From Haloarcula vallismortis ATCC 29715 (GTDB taxonomy: Archaea > Halobacteriota > Halobacteria > Halobacteriales > Haloarculaceae), in the NCBI RefSeq assembly GCF_000337775.1, contig NZ_AOLQ01000012.1, forward strand, positions 62,001 to 126,000: a DNA stretch of 64,000 nucleotides, read 5' to 3'. A program made the position numbers and the translations under genes. The notes under the pieces were generated by a model. The model did no database searches. It was given only the letters and a program-made list of their open reading frames with translations, and was not told the DNA's origin. Of the stretch, positions 33,070 to 42,403 are shown one piece after another. How positions within the stretch are numbered: position 1 is the first letter of the stretch; each line of letters starts with the position of its first letter.

Positions 33070-34062
33070 CTAAGCTGTCGCTACGTCGATGCGCGTGCCG
33101 CCGGATTCGCTGGTCCCGACTGACACTGTCCATCCGTGTGCCCGCGCCACGGTGTCGACGAGGAACAACCCGTATCCCTCCCCCTCTCGCGTTGTCCCAA
33201 AGCCCTGTTCGAACACTCTGTCGCGGTCTGATTCGGGAATCCCCGGGCCGTCGTCGGCCACGTAGAATCCTGACTCGGTGTCACCGACGGTGACGGTCAC
33301 CGGCCCCTCGGTGTGAGCGATGGCATTGTCGAACAGTTCGCGAAGCAACAACTGCAGTCGGTCGTTTTCGGCGTCGATAGCCGCGTCTGTCGTCACGTCG
33401 AGCGTCGCATCCTCGTAGCTCGCTGCGGCCCAGACCGAAGTGGCGACGTCAGAAAGCGACACCGAGTCGGTTTCCGAAACAGGGCGTCCAATGCTTCCGA
33501 TACGAGACAGGTCGGTAAGCAGCGACTCGACTCGGGTGACGGACCGAAGCAATGCGTCTTCATGGGGCTCACCGATATCGAGTAGCTCTAACCGGCCCAT
33601 GACGACGTTCAGGGGATTCTTTGCGTCGTGGGAGATGCCGCTTGAAATATCGTCCCACTGGCTGGCACCGACCCGCCAGTCCGTCGGCCACCGGGTCGCG
33701 TACGCTTCGAGCTTCGCGGCCAGCAGTGATGCCGGCGTTGCTGCGGTCACGTATTCGGTGACGCCGGCTCGGAGCGCCTCGGTGACCCGGTCGGGCTCGG
33801 GGTCTGTCCCGACGAGTACAATCGGAATATCGGTGCCTGCTGCCCGTAGCGCTTCGAATACCGCAACCCCGTCACAATCACCGTCATCACTGATAACGGC
33901 ACCTCTGATGTTCCCGTCACGCAGCCGGTCCTGTATGTCACTCGTGTCTGGGACCGCCTCGGCTGTTGCCTCGTCCGTGGCCAGTGCGTCAGAAAGTGTC
34001 CCAGCTAGATCAGTCACTTCGCTACCGGCGACGAGATAGACGGTCCCACGAGCAGGCGTCAT
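33070..34062 (-). CDS. Histidine kinase with degenerate N-terminal receiver domain
   Basis: A 330-residue soluble protein. Residues 1-120 fold like a receiver (GTVYLVAGSEVTDLAGTL, AVISDDGDCDGVAVFEAL, IVLVGTDPEPD), but the N-terminal acidic pair and the conserved Lys are not evident, so it is probably a pseudo-receiver. The dimerisation helix has the phospho-acceptor in GISHDAKNPLNVVMGRLELL, where Ala-Lys replaces the usual Leu-Arg. The ATPase domain has LRELFDNAIAHTE, VADDGPGIPESDRDRVFE and GYGLFLVDTVARAHGW. Partner unknown. It ends the block of signalling genes before sucCD. Confidence 0.88.
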   Translation of the reverse strand: MTPARGTVYLVAGSEVTDLAGTLSDALATDEATAEAVPDTSDIQDRLRDGNIRGAVISDDGDCDGVAVFEALRAAGTDIPIVLVGTDPEPDRVTEALRAGVTEYVTAATPASLLAAKLEAYATRWPTDWRVGASQWDDISSGISHDAKNPLNVVMGRLELLDIGEPHEDALLRSVTRVESLLTDLSRIGSIGRPVSETDSVSLSDVATSVWAAASYEDATLDVTTDAAIDAENDRLQLLLRELFDNAIAHTEGPVTVTVGDTESGFYVADDGPGIPESDRDRVFEQGFGTTREGEGYGLFLVDTVARAHGWTVSVGTSESGGTRIDVATA

Positions 34063-34105
34063 CCTCTGGCACTACGAAAACAGGTGATAAGAAACCGACG
34101 GTGCC

Positions 34106-34978
34106 CTACAGCAGGTCTTCGACGTGGTCGGCGACTTCCTCGGGTGTGTCACCGACCGGGACACCGTTGTCCTCCAGCGCGGTGATCTTCGACTGTGCGG
34201 TCCCGGTGCCGGAGCCGGAGACGATAGCGCCGGCGTGGCCCATGCGCTTTCCGGGCGGCGCGGTTCGACCGGCGATGAAGCCGGCGACCGGCGTGTCCAT
34301 GTGCTCGCCGATATAGCGGGCGGCCTCTTCCTCGTCCTCGCCACCGATTTCGCCGCACATCACGACGGCGTGGGTGTCGGGGTCGGCTTCGAACTGTTCG
34401 AGCGCGCCGATGAAGTCCGTCCCGATGATTGGGTCGCCGCCGATACCGATGGCCGTCGACTGACCGATACCGCGGTTGGTGAGGTTGTCGACGACCTGGT
34501 AGGTCAGCGTCCCCGAGCGGGAGACGAGCCCGACGTTCCCGGACGAGAAGATGTTCCCCGGGAGGATGCCGAGTTTGGCGACGCCCGGCGTGATGACGCC
34601 GGGACAGTTCGGACCGACCAGATGCGTGTCGGTCTCCTGCAGTTTGCGGTAGACCCGGGCCATGTCCTGGGTCGGGATGCCCTCAGTGATGGCGACGACG
34701 AGGTCGATGCCGTCTGCATCGAGGGCCTCGAAACAGGCGTCACCGGCGAAGGCCGGCGGCACGAACACGACGGCGGCGTTCGCATCGGCTTCGCGGGCCG
34801 CGCCCTGCACAGTATCGAACACCGGCACGCCAGCGACTTCTTGGCCACCGCGGCCGGGCACTGCGCCGGCGACGACGTTCGTGCCGTACTCAAGCATCTG
34901 TTCGGTGTGGAACTTCCCTTCACCGCCGGTGATTCCCTGTACAACGACTCGGGTGTCTTCGTCGACTAGAACACTCAT
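34106..34978 (-). CDS. sucD: Succinate-CoA ligase (ADP/GDP-forming) alpha subunit
   Basis: A 290-residue CoA-binding subunit: [31 protein letters not shown] and the phospho-histidine loop [15 protein letters not shown]. With SucC it interconverts succinyl-CoA and succinate with nucleotide triphosphate formation in the citric acid cycle. Its start overlaps the end of sucC by 4 bases. Length and motifs are complete. Confidence 0.96.
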   Translation of the reverse strand: MSVLVDEDTRVVVQGITGGEGKFHTEQMLEYGTNVVAGAVPGRGGQEVAGVPVFDTVQGAAREADANAAVVFVPPAFAGDACFEALDADGIDLVVAITEGIPTQDMARVYRKLQETDTHLVGPNCPGVITPGVAKLGILPGNIFSSGNVGLVSRSGTLTYQVVDNLTNRGIGQSTAIGIGGDPIIGTDFIGALEQFEADPDTHAVVMCGEIGGEDEEEAARYIGEHMDTPVAGFIAGRTAPPGKRMGHAGAIVSGSGTGTAQSKITALEDNGVPVGDTPEEVADHVEDLL

Positions 34979-36123
34979 GCTTCCACCTCCTTTGCGTACT
35001 CAACCGCACGCTGGACGGCGTCCTCCAGCGTGTGCTCGACCGTAACCAGGTCCTCGTTCAGAATCTCCATGCCCTCCTCGGCGTTGGTCCCCGCGAGTCG
35101 GACGGTGACCGGCTTTGGAATCTCGTCGAACTGCTCCAGCGCTTGGTTGATGCCGTTGGCGACCTCGTCACCGCGGGTGATGCCGCCGAAGATGTTGAAC
35201 ACGACCGAGTCGACGTTGTCGTCGGAAAACACCATATCGAGCGCGTTGGCGATTCGGTCGGCCTTCGCGCCGCCACCGACATCGAGGAAGTTGGCGGGTT
35301 CGCCGCCGTAGTAGTCCACGAGGTCGAGCGTCGTCATCACGAGGCCCGCACCGTTGCCGATGATGCCGACGTTACCGTCCAGTCGGACGTAGTCGAAGCC
35401 GTACTCGTCGGCCTTCTGTTCGAGCTCGTCGCCCTCCGCGGCCTCCTCGCCCATCTCGGCAATCTCGGGCTGGCGGAACAGGGCGTCGCCGTCGATGTTC
35501 ATGACGGCGTCGGCCGCGATGACCTCGTCGTCGGCCGTAATCATCAGTGGGTTGATTTCCGTGTCAGCGCCGTCGCGGTCGTCCCAGAGCTGGTACAGCG
35601 TCGTGAGGACGCTCGCCACGTCGTTTGCGACCTCGCGGTCGACACCGGCTTCGTAGACGACCTTCCGGGCCTGGAACGGGTGCATCCCGAAGGCGGGGTC
35701 GATGTGTTCCCGGGCGATAGCGTCGGGGTCCTCTTCGGCGACCTCCTCGATGTTGACGCCGCCTTTCGTCGAGACCATCGCGACGGGCCGGCCCTCGTTG
35801 CGGTCCATTGTCACGCCGACGTACAGCTCGTTGACGAAGTCGACGGCTTCCTCGACGAGCACCTTCGAGACGTGGTAGCCCTTGAGGTCCATCCCGATGA
35901 TGTCCTCGGCGGCCTCGCGAGCCTCCTCCTTGGACTCGACGAGCTTGATGCCGCCGGCCTTACCGCGGCCGCCGACGTGTACCTGTGCCTTGATTGCGAC
36001 CGGATATCCGATTTCCTCGGCCGCGTCGACGGCCTCGTCTACTGTCTCGGCCAGCTGCGAGGCGGGCGTCGGAATGCCCGCGTCAGCGAAGACTTGCTTC
36101 GCCTGGTATTCGTGCAAGCGCAT
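34975..36123 (-). CDS. sucC: Succinate-CoA ligase beta subunit
   Basis: A 382-residue subunit with an N-terminal ATP-grasp domain ([39 protein letters not shown]) and a C-terminal CoA-ligase domain ([36 protein letters not shown]). It binds the nucleotide and completes the SucCD enzyme. ATG 36123 is preferred to the open frame back to 36183 because the conserved N-terminus starts there and a TATA element lies about 31 bases upstream. Confidence 0.96.
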   Translation of the reverse strand: MRLHEYQAKQVFADAGIPTPASQLAETVDEAVDAAEEIGYPVAIKAQVHVGGRGKAGGIKLVESKEEAREAAEDIIGMDLKGYHVSKVLVEEAVDFVNELYVGVTMDRNEGRPVAMVSTKGGVNIEEVAEEDPDAIAREHIDPAFGMHPFQARKVVYEAGVDREVANDVASVLTTLYQLWDDRDGADTEINPLMITADDEVIAADAVMNIDGDALFRQPEIAEMGEEAAEGDELEQKADEYGFDYVRLDGNVGIIGNGAGLVMTTLDLVDYYGGEPANFLDVGGGAKADRIANALDMVFSDDNVDSVVFNIFGGITRGDEVANGINQALEQFDEIPKPVTVRLAGTNAEEGMEILNEDLVTVEHTLEDAVQRAVEYAKEVEA

Positions 36124-36150
36124 GTCATGCAGAAAGGCGAGCGGTGGCGA

Positions 36151-36157
36151 TTTAAAT
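36151..36157 (-). promoter_or_regulatory. TATA element of sucCD
   Basis: TTTAAAT is centred about 31 bases upstream of the sucC ATG at 36123; a strong match for a haloarchaeal promoter. The rest of the gap 36124-36336 contains an inverted repeat at 36219-36237. Confidence 0.6.
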
Positions 36158-36218
36158 CCGTCCGTTTCTCTTCCTGCGACCACGCGGGGGAGCGTCCCAG
36201 TTTACTGTGGGTACCGCG

Positions 36219-36237
36219 ACTGTGTTTGAAGCACAGT
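36219..36237. repeat. Inverted repeat ACTGTG-N7-CACAGT upstream of the sirtuin gene
   Basis: Perfect 6-bp arms around TTTGAAG in the divergent gap between sucC and the sirtuin gene. It is about 100 bases from either start; function unknown. Confidence 0.3.
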
Positions 36238-36336
36238 GTGACGTGTTATTGTACGGCGACTCAGGCTGTGAGAGCGCATCCACGGTCGTTAGGTTCGATC
36301 CGATAGACCCACACCGTCGCACTCCGAAGCGAGCGT

Positions 36337-37119
36337 ATGGCCGAGGACAGGCACGGAATCGGCAACGTTGACAGTGAGACGCTCGATGCCGTAGCTGAGG
36401 CACTTCGCACCGCCGAAACCGCTGTTGCGCTCACCGGCGCTGGTGTCTCGACGGCGTCAGGCATCCCCTCCTTTCGCGGCGATGACGGTATCTGGGAGCG
36501 CCACGACCCGGCGGACTTCCACCGCCGCCGGCTCGACGCTGACCCGGCTGGCTTCTGGGAAGACCGGCTCTCACTCCGGGAGGCCATCTACGGCGACGTA
36601 GACCCCGAACCCAACGCCGCCCACGAGGCGCTGGCGACACTCGAATCCACGGGGCACATAGAGGCCGTGCTCACGCAGAACGTCGACGGACTGCACGACG
36701 CCGCTGGCACGGACCGAGTCATCGAACTGCACGGGACCCACCGGCGCGTGGTCTGTGACGACTGCGGCCACCGCCGGGATGCCGAGGCGGTGTTCGAGGC
36801 GGCTTCCGGGGACGGCGACCTGCCGCCCCGCTGTGACTGCGGCGGCGTCTACCGCCCCGATGTGGTGCTGTTCGGCGAACCCATGCCCGACGTGGCGATG
36901 AACGAGGCCCAGCGCCTCGCCCGGGACAGCGACGTGTTCCTGGCCGTGGGGTCGTCGCTGTCGGTTCGGCCGGCATCGCTCCTGCCGAAAATCGCGGCAG
37001 AGGCGGACAGCACACTGGTCGTCATGAACTACGAGGAGACGCCGCGTGACGGGAGTGCGACGCACGTGCTTCGTGCGGATGTCACGCAGGTGCTCCCGGC
37101 GATTGCCGAGCGAGTGTGA
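36337..37119 (+). CDS. Sir2-family NAD-dependent protein deacylase
   Basis: A 260-residue sirtuin: the NAD-binding segment ALTGAGVSTASGIPSFRG near residue 30, TQNVDGLHDAAG, catalytic His in ELHGTHRRVVC, a zinc site with CDDC and later CDC, and RPDVVLFGEPMP. It removes acetyl or longer acyl groups from lysines, using NAD and releasing O-acetyl-ADP-ribose. Length is typical of the bacterial/archaeal class III/U-like forms. It stands alone on the plus strand, convergent with the gene at 37136. Confidence 0.94.
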   Translation: MAEDRHGIGNVDSETLDAVAEALRTAETAVALTGAGVSTASGIPSFRGDDGIWERHDPADFHRRRLDADPAGFWEDRLSLREAIYGDVDPEPNAAHEALATLESTGHIEAVLTQNVDGLHDAAGTDRVIELHGTHRRVVCDDCGHRRDAEAVFEAASGDGDLPPRCDCGGVYRPDVVLFGEPMPDVAMNEAQRLARDSDVFLAVGSSLSVRPASLLPKIAAEADSTLVVMNYEETPRDGSATHVLRADVTQVLPAIAERV

Positions 37120-37135
37120 CAGCGCGGAGACGGAT

Positions 37136-37561
37136 CTAAAGCTCGACGCCGCCGGGAATCAGGCTTTGCCCGCGCAGGAGATCCCCGTCGTGGTCGTAGA
37201 CGAGCAGCGTCCGCAGCTCGTAGGTCCGTGACTCGCCGTCGCCGTCAGTGAGACGGACTGTAAACTGTGGGTCTTCTTGAGCGTCCGCCGCAGAAACGAG
37301 CGCGTCGACGTCCGCCGTCGGGGCTGTCGCTTCGAAGACGTACTCGCCGGTGAGTCGGTTCGTTAGCGAGAGCACGCCGTCGCTTTCGGGCTGGCGGCGG
37401 AAGGTCACGTCAATGTCCTCGCCATCGAGGGTGCCGCCGTCTACTTTGCTGAGGCGCTCGCGGAGCTCTCCTGTCGGCCCATCGTATACAATCGCGATCG
37501 TCGGGTCGTCGTTGTCGGTGGCCGAAGCCTGGATGTCGACGGTGAAGTAATCACGCCTCAT
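37136..37561 (-). CDS. Conserved haloarchaeal protein of unknown function (DUF5793-like)
   Basis: A 141-residue, strongly acidic, beta-rich protein: MRRDYFTVDIQASATDNDDP, TIAIVYDGPTGELRERLSK, DIDVTFRRQPESDGVLSLTN, GEYVFEATAP. No catalytic motif, signal peptide or membrane segment is visible, so it is probably cytoplasmic. The opening MRRDYF and internal DGPxGxLxxRL resemble the haloarchaeal DUF5793 family as I remember it. Function unknown. It ends 16 bases from the convergent sirtuin gene. Confidence 0.65.
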   Translation of the reverse strand: MRRDYFTVDIQASATDNDDPTIAIVYDGPTGELRERLSKVDGGTLDGEDIDVTFRRQPESDGVLSLTNRLTGEYVFEATAPTADVDALVSAADAQEDPQFTVRLTDGDGESRTYELRTLLVYDHDGDLLRGQSLIPGGVEL

Positions 37562-37630
37562 TCCGGTACTTATCGGTACGTGGCCCGGCCAAATGAACGT
37601 AACGGCGCACCGACTGTCGGTATCGGTAGC

Positions 37631-37636
37631 TTTTAC
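37631..37636 (+). promoter_or_regulatory. TATA-like element of the membrane protein gene at 37664
   Basis: TTTTAC lies about 30 bases before the ATG at 37664 and supports that start over the upstream in-frame ATG at 37580. Confidence 0.4.
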
Positions 37637-37663
37637 CGGACCGGCCCACCCTCTGACAGTAGT

Positions 37664-38164
37664 ATGGCCTGGGTGAAATCAGAGTACGCGGGGGAGTTCG
37701 CGGTGCTTGCGACGTGGCTCGTGGGATTGGCCCCGTGGTCGGTGTCACTGTTCGAGATCGAGGGGGTTACTGTCATCGGACTCCGCTTTCTCCCGTTCCG
37801 GTTTCAGTTCATCTTCGGTGCGACGCTCCCCGGCGAGCGGCCCTTTCTCTGGGCCTGGCAGGTCGCCGCGTTTCAGCAGTCGGCCCCGCTTGTGCTCGCC
37901 GGGACACTCGGGGCCGCGGCCCTGGCCGTTTTCCTGTTGCCGTTCGGCCTCAGCCTCTACTATTACGCCGCTGAAGACCGCGTTGAGGCGGCTCTCCCTG
38001 TGGACCCCGTCCGACTGTTCGGCGGGCTGCTCGGCCTTGTTGGCGTTCTTACGCTCGCGGCCAGCGGGCTGTTCATCACGTCCTTTCCCGGCATCACCGT
38101 CCCCATCGGGGCGCTCGTCGCCCTCGTGTTCGCCTATCTCTTATTGACCGTCGACCGAGCGTGA
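37664..38164 (+). CDS. Haloarchaeal membrane protein of unknown function, about four TM segments
   Basis: The 166-residue protein begins MAWVKSEYAGEFAVLATWLV with a membrane helix, then an outer or amphipathic part (GLRFLPFRFQFIFGATLPGE) and three more helices, ending at the membrane (VFAYLLLTVDRA). Haloarchaeal homologues with this opening are familiar to me as an uncharacterised family, whose exact name I cannot give with confidence. The ATG at 37664 is favoured by the TATA-like element. Confidence 0.7.
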   Translation: MAWVKSEYAGEFAVLATWLVGLAPWSVSLFEIEGVTVIGLRFLPFRFQFIFGATLPGERPFLWAWQVAAFQQSAPLVLAGTLGAAALAVFLLPFGLSLYYYAAEDRVEAALPVDPVRLFGGLLGLVGVLTLAASGLFITSFPGITVPIGALVALVFAYLLLTVDRA

Positions 38165-38265
38165 GGGCAGGGTCCTCCCGTTCGTCCGACCGCTGTCGAT
38201 TATACTCCTGATAATTTGGCGAGCGAATTTAAGTAGGTGGATACGATAGCAGAGGTATATTCCGC

Positions 38266-38282
38266 GGAGCACCGTGTGCTCC
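38266..38282 (+). promoter_or_regulatory. 17-bp perfect inverted repeat (GGAGCAC-CGT-GTGCTCC) in front of the pilus ATPase gene
   Basis: Seven-bp arms with a 3-base spacer end 14 bases before the ATG at 38297. Two TATA-like elements lie upstream: ATTTAAG (38227-38233) and GTATATT (38255-38261). With the first, the repeat would be a hairpin in the 5' leader; with the second it would lie between TATA and start as an operator. Confidence 0.55.
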
Positions 38283-38296
38283 CCACCGCACCACAG

Positions 38297-39916
38297 ATGT
38301 CGAACCCAGAATCCCCCGAACCCGGTGACTTCGTTTCGGACCCGCTCGGCCACATCCAATCGTGGCTCTCGCGAACCGCGACGGTGTTGAGCGGGGCTGC
38401 GGTTCCAACGGCGAACTACGACCCGAGCCGCCACGGGGCGCTGGTCGAGTTCGACGGTCTTGACGGCTACAACGAAGTGGAACGTTACTGGCTGAACGCC
38501 CCGTTTGCCTTCGCCTCTATCAATCACGACCCCGACCGCGACGAACACCTGTATCACGTCGTCGAGCCGTCACTGACTGATATCGAGCGAGAACTGCTCG
38601 ACCGCCTGTTCGAGGACATCCGCATCCCGCTCATCTACCGCGAGGACGTCGACACCGACCCGGAGCGAGTCCTCGCCGAGGAACTCGAAGCCAGGCTCGA
38701 AGAGTACGGCGTCGTTATCGAACCAGAGACGTTCCACCGACTGTTTTACTACTTGTATCGCTCCTTCCAGGGCTACGGCCACATTGACCCCCTGATGCAC
38801 GACCCGGACATCGAGGACATCTCCTGTGACGGAGCGAACCTCCCCATCTTCGTCTACCACGACGGCTACACGGACATCGAGACGAACATCACCTACGACG
38901 CCGACGAACTGAACGACTTCGTCATCCAACTGGCCCAGCGCTCGGGACGACACGTCTCCGTTTCGGACCCTGTCGTCTCCACGACGCTCCCGGACGGCTC
39001 GCGTATCGAGCTGGCGCTCGGCGAAGAAGTCACCCCGCGCGGCTCGGCGTTCACGATCCGGAAATATGCCGACGAGCCGTTCACGCCAATCGAACTGCTG
39101 GAGTATGGCACGTTCTCGGTGGAGATGCTGGCCTACCTCTGGCTCGCCATCGAGTCAAACAAGTCGCTCATTTTCGCGGGCGGGACGGCGGCCGGCAAGA
39201 CCACGTCGATGAACGCGCTGGCGATGTTTCTGCCGCCTCGGTCGAAGGTGCTCTCCATCGAGGACACCCGCGAGCTGTCGCTGTACCACGACAACTGGCT
39301 CTCCTCGGTCACCCGCGAGCGACTGGGCGATTCGGACATCACGATGTACGACTTGCTGCGGTCAGCGCTGCGCCACCGCCCCGAATACATCATCGTCGGC
39401 GAGGTTCGTGGCGAGGAAGCGATTACGCTGTTCCAGGCGATGAACACCGGCCACACGACGTTCTCGACGATGCACGCGGACTCGGTACAGACGGTCATCA
39501 ACCGGCTGGAAAACGAGCCGATAAACGTTCCACGGCCGATGGTCCAGAGCCTCGATATCCTCTGTGTGCAGGTGCTGGCCCGCTCGGGCGACGAGCGCGT
39601 CCGCCGCGCGAAGACGCTCGCTGAGATCGAAGGCATCGACCAGCGAACCGGCGAACTGGACTACTCAACGACGTACAACTGGCGGGCCACGGAGGACCAC
39701 TTCTCCGAGAACAACAGCGAGCTGCTGGACGAGATCCGTGAGGAACGCGGCTGGACGCAGTCGGAACTACTCACCGAACTCCGTAACCGCCAGCGGTTCC
39801 TCCGCTATCTCCAGTCCGAGGGCATCACCGATTACCGGAAGTTCACGGCGATGGTCAACAAGTACTATGCGGACAAAGAGCAGGTCATAGCAAACATCGA
39901 CGACGAGATAGCCTGA
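38297..39916 (+). CDS. Type IV pilus/archaellum-type secretion ATPase (PilB/TadA-like)
   Basis: A 539-residue member of the GspE/TadA/VirB11 superfamily. An N-terminal region (1-150) precedes the conserved YRSFQGYGHIDPLMHDPDIEDISCDG. The ATPase core has Walker A GGTAAGKTTSMN (Lys about 301), the Asp box LSIEDTRELSL, Walker B region PEYIIVGEVRGEEA and the His box GHTTFSTMHADS. It powers assembly of a pilus or another secreted filament from the cytoplasmic side. The membrane-platform gene begins 1 base after its stop. An in-frame ATG at 38237 exists, but conserved-looking sequence begins later and a hairpin occupies that stretch. Confidence 0.92.
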   Translation: MSNPESPEPGDFVSDPLGHIQSWLSRTATVLSGAAVPTANYDPSRHGALVEFDGLDGYNEVERYWLNAPFAFASINHDPDRDEHLYHVVEPSLTDIERELLDRLFEDIRIPLIYREDVDTDPERVLAEELEARLEEYGVVIEPETFHRLFYYLYRSFQGYGHIDPLMHDPDIEDISCDGANLPIFVYHDGYTDIETNITYDADELNDFVIQLAQRSGRHVSVSDPVVSTTLPDGSRIELALGEEVTPRGSAFTIRKYADEPFTPIELLEYGTFSVEMLAYLWLAIESNKSLIFAGGTAAGKTTSMNALAMFLPPRSKVLSIEDTRELSLYHDNWLSSVTRERLGDSDITMYDLLRSALRHRPEYIIVGEVRGEEAITLFQAMNTGHTTFSTMHADSVQTVINRLENEPINVPRPMVQSLDILCVQVLARSGDERVRRAKTLAEIEGIDQRTGELDYSTTYNWRATEDHFSENNSELLDEIREERGWTQSELLTELRNRQRFLRYLQSEGITDYRKFTAMVNKYYADKEQVIANIDDEIA

Positions 39917-39917
39917 C

Positions 39918-42365
39918 ATGGCGCTGAACCCGCTCGGTCTGGCACCGCTCGCTGTCGTCGTCGGAATCCTCGGGCTTATCAGCTACAGCACGGTCAACGA
40001 GCACTTCGACCGCAACGTCACGCGGCTATCACGACGGCTTTTCGGTCGGTACGTGGGACAGTCGCCCGAGCGGGAACGCCAGCTCGAAGCCGCATACGTC
40101 GACGAGACCTACCGCGGCTATGCCGCCAGAACGCTGGTGTACGCCTGTGCTGGTGCTGTTTCGGGAGCAATAACCGGGGCGTACGCTATCGGCGGCCTGC
40201 TGTTGATTCTGCCGGCGCTGGTAGAGCTTGCGCAGGGACTCCCCTCGACGATGGTGACCGCTTTTGGGTTGCGCACGTTCGAACTCGTGTTGACGCCGAC
40301 ACAGACGCTGTACATTCTTATCGGTGGCGGCGTGCTTTCCGGCGCGGCGACGGCCGGACTCACGTATCTCTACCGCTGGGAGCGACTGAAAAATCAGGCC
40401 GATGTCCGGAGCCGGAACATCGACGAGGGGATGGCCCGGACCATCGCGTTCATGTACGCCCTCTCCCGCGGTGGGATGTCCTTCCCGGATGTGATGCGCG
40501 TTCTGGCCCGGAATCAGGAAATCTACGGCGACACCGCGAAGGAAGTCGGCGTCGCCGTCAGAGAGATGGACCTGTTCGGCCGGGATATGATTACGGCGCT
40601 GGAACACGTCTCTCGGCGAACCCCGAGTGAACAGTTCAAGACGTTCACCGAGAACCTCTCAAGCGTCCTCCAGAGCGGCCAGTCGCTGGCCCCGTTCCTC
40701 CGCGAGCAGTACGAACGCCATCAAGAAGAGGCCGCCGAGCGGCAGGCAGACCTGCTCGAACGGCTGGCAACGGTCGCGGAGGCGTACGTCACCGTGTTCG
40801 TCGCCGCCGTACTCTTCCTGATGACGATTCTGCTCGTCTTCGGCCTGACGACGACGGACACGCTCTGGCTGTTACAGATGATGGCGTATCTCGTCATTCC
40901 GTTGGCTAACGTCGGATTCATGGTGTATCTGGACAGTAAGCTCCAGTCGCTCGGTATCGGGAGTGCCGGCACGACGGACGTTCTAGAGCGCTACGAGACG
41001 GCGTCGCTCGGCAAGCCCAGCCTGGGAACCGGCCGTCTCGGCCTGACCGATGGCGGCGTCGTCCCGGCCGACGAGGCGAACTGGCTCCGACTGCAGTTCT
41101 ACGACCGCATCAAGTCGCTTCGGGACCTCCTCGGCTCTCCCGTTCAGTCGCTCGTCTGGAATCCAGTCTACGTCCTCTATCTCGCCGTGCCAGTTGCGGT
41201 GGTGTTGCTGCTCGTCCGTTCCCCCGCGGCGTTCCAGACGTCGTCTGTCAACGTCCGCATTCTCGACGACCTCGTCATCCAGTCCATCCTGCTGGTTCTG
41301 GGGCCGTTCGCACTGGTGCGGTTCGTCTACACGCAGCGGCTCTCACGTATCGAGAACGCCACACCGGACCTGCTTGAGCGGCTGGCAAGCCTGAACGAGG
41401 CCGGGATGACTGTCGTCGAGAGCCTCCGCCGGGTCCGTGGCAGTGACATCGGCGTACTCACTCAGGAGATGCACCGCATCTGGGCCGACATCCGGATGGG
41501 TGCGAACGTCAATGACGCTCTGGTCCGATTCGGCCGCCGGGTCCAGACCACGGCGATAACACGCATCGTGACGCTGTTGACCCACGCGATGCACGCCTCG
41601 GGCCAGCTCGGGCCGGTGTTCCGTATCGCGGCCACCCAATCGCGGGCTGACCTCCGGCTGAAACGCCGGCGACGCCAGCAGATGCTCACGTACCTCGTCG
41701 TCATCTACATCGCCTTCCTGGTGTTTCTGGTCATCATCGTCGCCGTTCAGGAGGTGCTGGTCCCGAGCCTCCCGTCGAGCGTGCCCACGCCGGCCGGCGA
41801 GTCGAACCGCCTTGGCGTCGGTGTCGACCAGTTCGCTCGGTTCGGCCGCGTCGACAAGGCCGCATACACGCTCGTGTTCTTCCACACCGCGCTCATTCAG
41901 GCGGTCCTGACCGGCTTCATCGGCGGCCAGCTTGGCGAGGGCACGCTCAAGGACGGCGCGAAACACGCCGCAATTCTGCTGGGCGTCGCCTACGTTGCGT
42001 TCATCCTGCTGTCCTCGCCAGTCGCGTCGATGACGGTCACCAGCCCCGCTGTTTCCGGCGACCAGATAACGGTCGAATCAGCATCGCTGTCAGAGGGTGG
42101 GTTCATTGTCGTCCGCGAGTTCGAGGCCGACGGGCGCGTACTCGGGACTTCCGAGTACCTCTCCTCGGGGTCCCACAGCGATGTCCAGATACCGCTGGAC
42201 AGGCCGCCGTCGACCGGCCAGTCACTCGTGCTCGTCGTGCATCAGGACACCAATGGGAACCAGCAGCTCGACTATCCTTTCGGCGACAATTCGGGGTCGC
42301 CGGACCAGCCATATGCGTCGTCGACGGCCGGCGAGAACGTCACGGTCGAGTACACGGTCGAGTGA
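39918..42365 (+). CDS. Pilus membrane platform (PilC/TadC-like, double T2SSF) with C-terminal DUF7282-like outer domain
   Basis: An 815-residue membrane protein with two T2SSF domains: about 165-330 (FMYALSRGGMSFPDVMRVLA) and about 480-620 (RLASLNEAGMTVVESLRRV). Each is followed by membrane helices. After the last helix (AILLGVAYVAFILLS), residues about 704-815 form a beta-rich domain (QITVESASLSEGGFIVVREF, GTSEYLSSGSHSDVQIPL, VVHQDTNGNQQLDYP), which I recognise as the DUF7282 type of haloarchaeal surface and secreted proteins. The two-T2SSF layout is usual for haloarchaeal PilC; the outer domain is the unusual part. No pilin gene or prepilin peptidase is adjacent. Confidence 0.9.
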   Translation: MALNPLGLAPLAVVVGILGLISYSTVNEHFDRNVTRLSRRLFGRYVGQSPERERQLEAAYVDETYRGYAARTLVYACAGAVSGAITGAYAIGGLLLILPALVELAQGLPSTMVTAFGLRTFELVLTPTQTLYILIGGGVLSGAATAGLTYLYRWERLKNQADVRSRNIDEGMARTIAFMYALSRGGMSFPDVMRVLARNQEIYGDTAKEVGVAVREMDLFGRDMITALEHVSRRTPSEQFKTFTENLSSVLQSGQSLAPFLREQYERHQEEAAERQADLLERLATVAEAYVTVFVAAVLFLMTILLVFGLTTTDTLWLLQMMAYLVIPLANVGFMVYLDSKLQSLGIGSAGTTDVLERYETASLGKPSLGTGRLGLTDGGVVPADEANWLRLQFYDRIKSLRDLLGSPVQSLVWNPVYVLYLAVPVAVVLLLVRSPAAFQTSSVNVRILDDLVIQSILLVLGPFALVRFVYTQRLSRIENATPDLLERLASLNEAGMTVVESLRRVRGSDIGVLTQEMHRIWADIRMGANVNDALVRFGRRVQTTAITRIVTLLTHAMHASGQLGPVFRIAATQSRADLRLKRRRRQQMLTYLVVIYIAFLVFLVIIVAVQEVLVPSLPSSVPTPAGESNRLGVGVDQFARFGRVDKAAYTLVFFHTALIQAVLTGFIGGQLGEGTLKDGAKHAAILLGVAYVAFILLSSPVASMTVTSPAVSGDQITVESASLSEGGFIVVREFEADGRVLGTSEYLSSGSHSDVQIPLDRPPSTGQSLVLVVHQDTNGNQQLDYPFGDNSGSPDQPYASSTAGENVTVEYTVE

Positions 42366-42403
42366 CGCTGGATTTACGGTGTCCAACCGGATAGAGTGCG
42401 CTG

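Noticed and set aside
32852-33133. 93-codon minus-strand frame between the zinc-finger and kinase genes
   Set aside because: Arg/Ser/Val-rich product without the acidic bias of its neighbours, and it overlaps the end of the kinase gene at 33070.
35032-36306. 424-codon open frame on the plus strand opposite sucC
   Set aside because: It mirrors the codon positions of sucC in high-GC DNA; the translated protein has no recognisable motif and sucC itself is complete.
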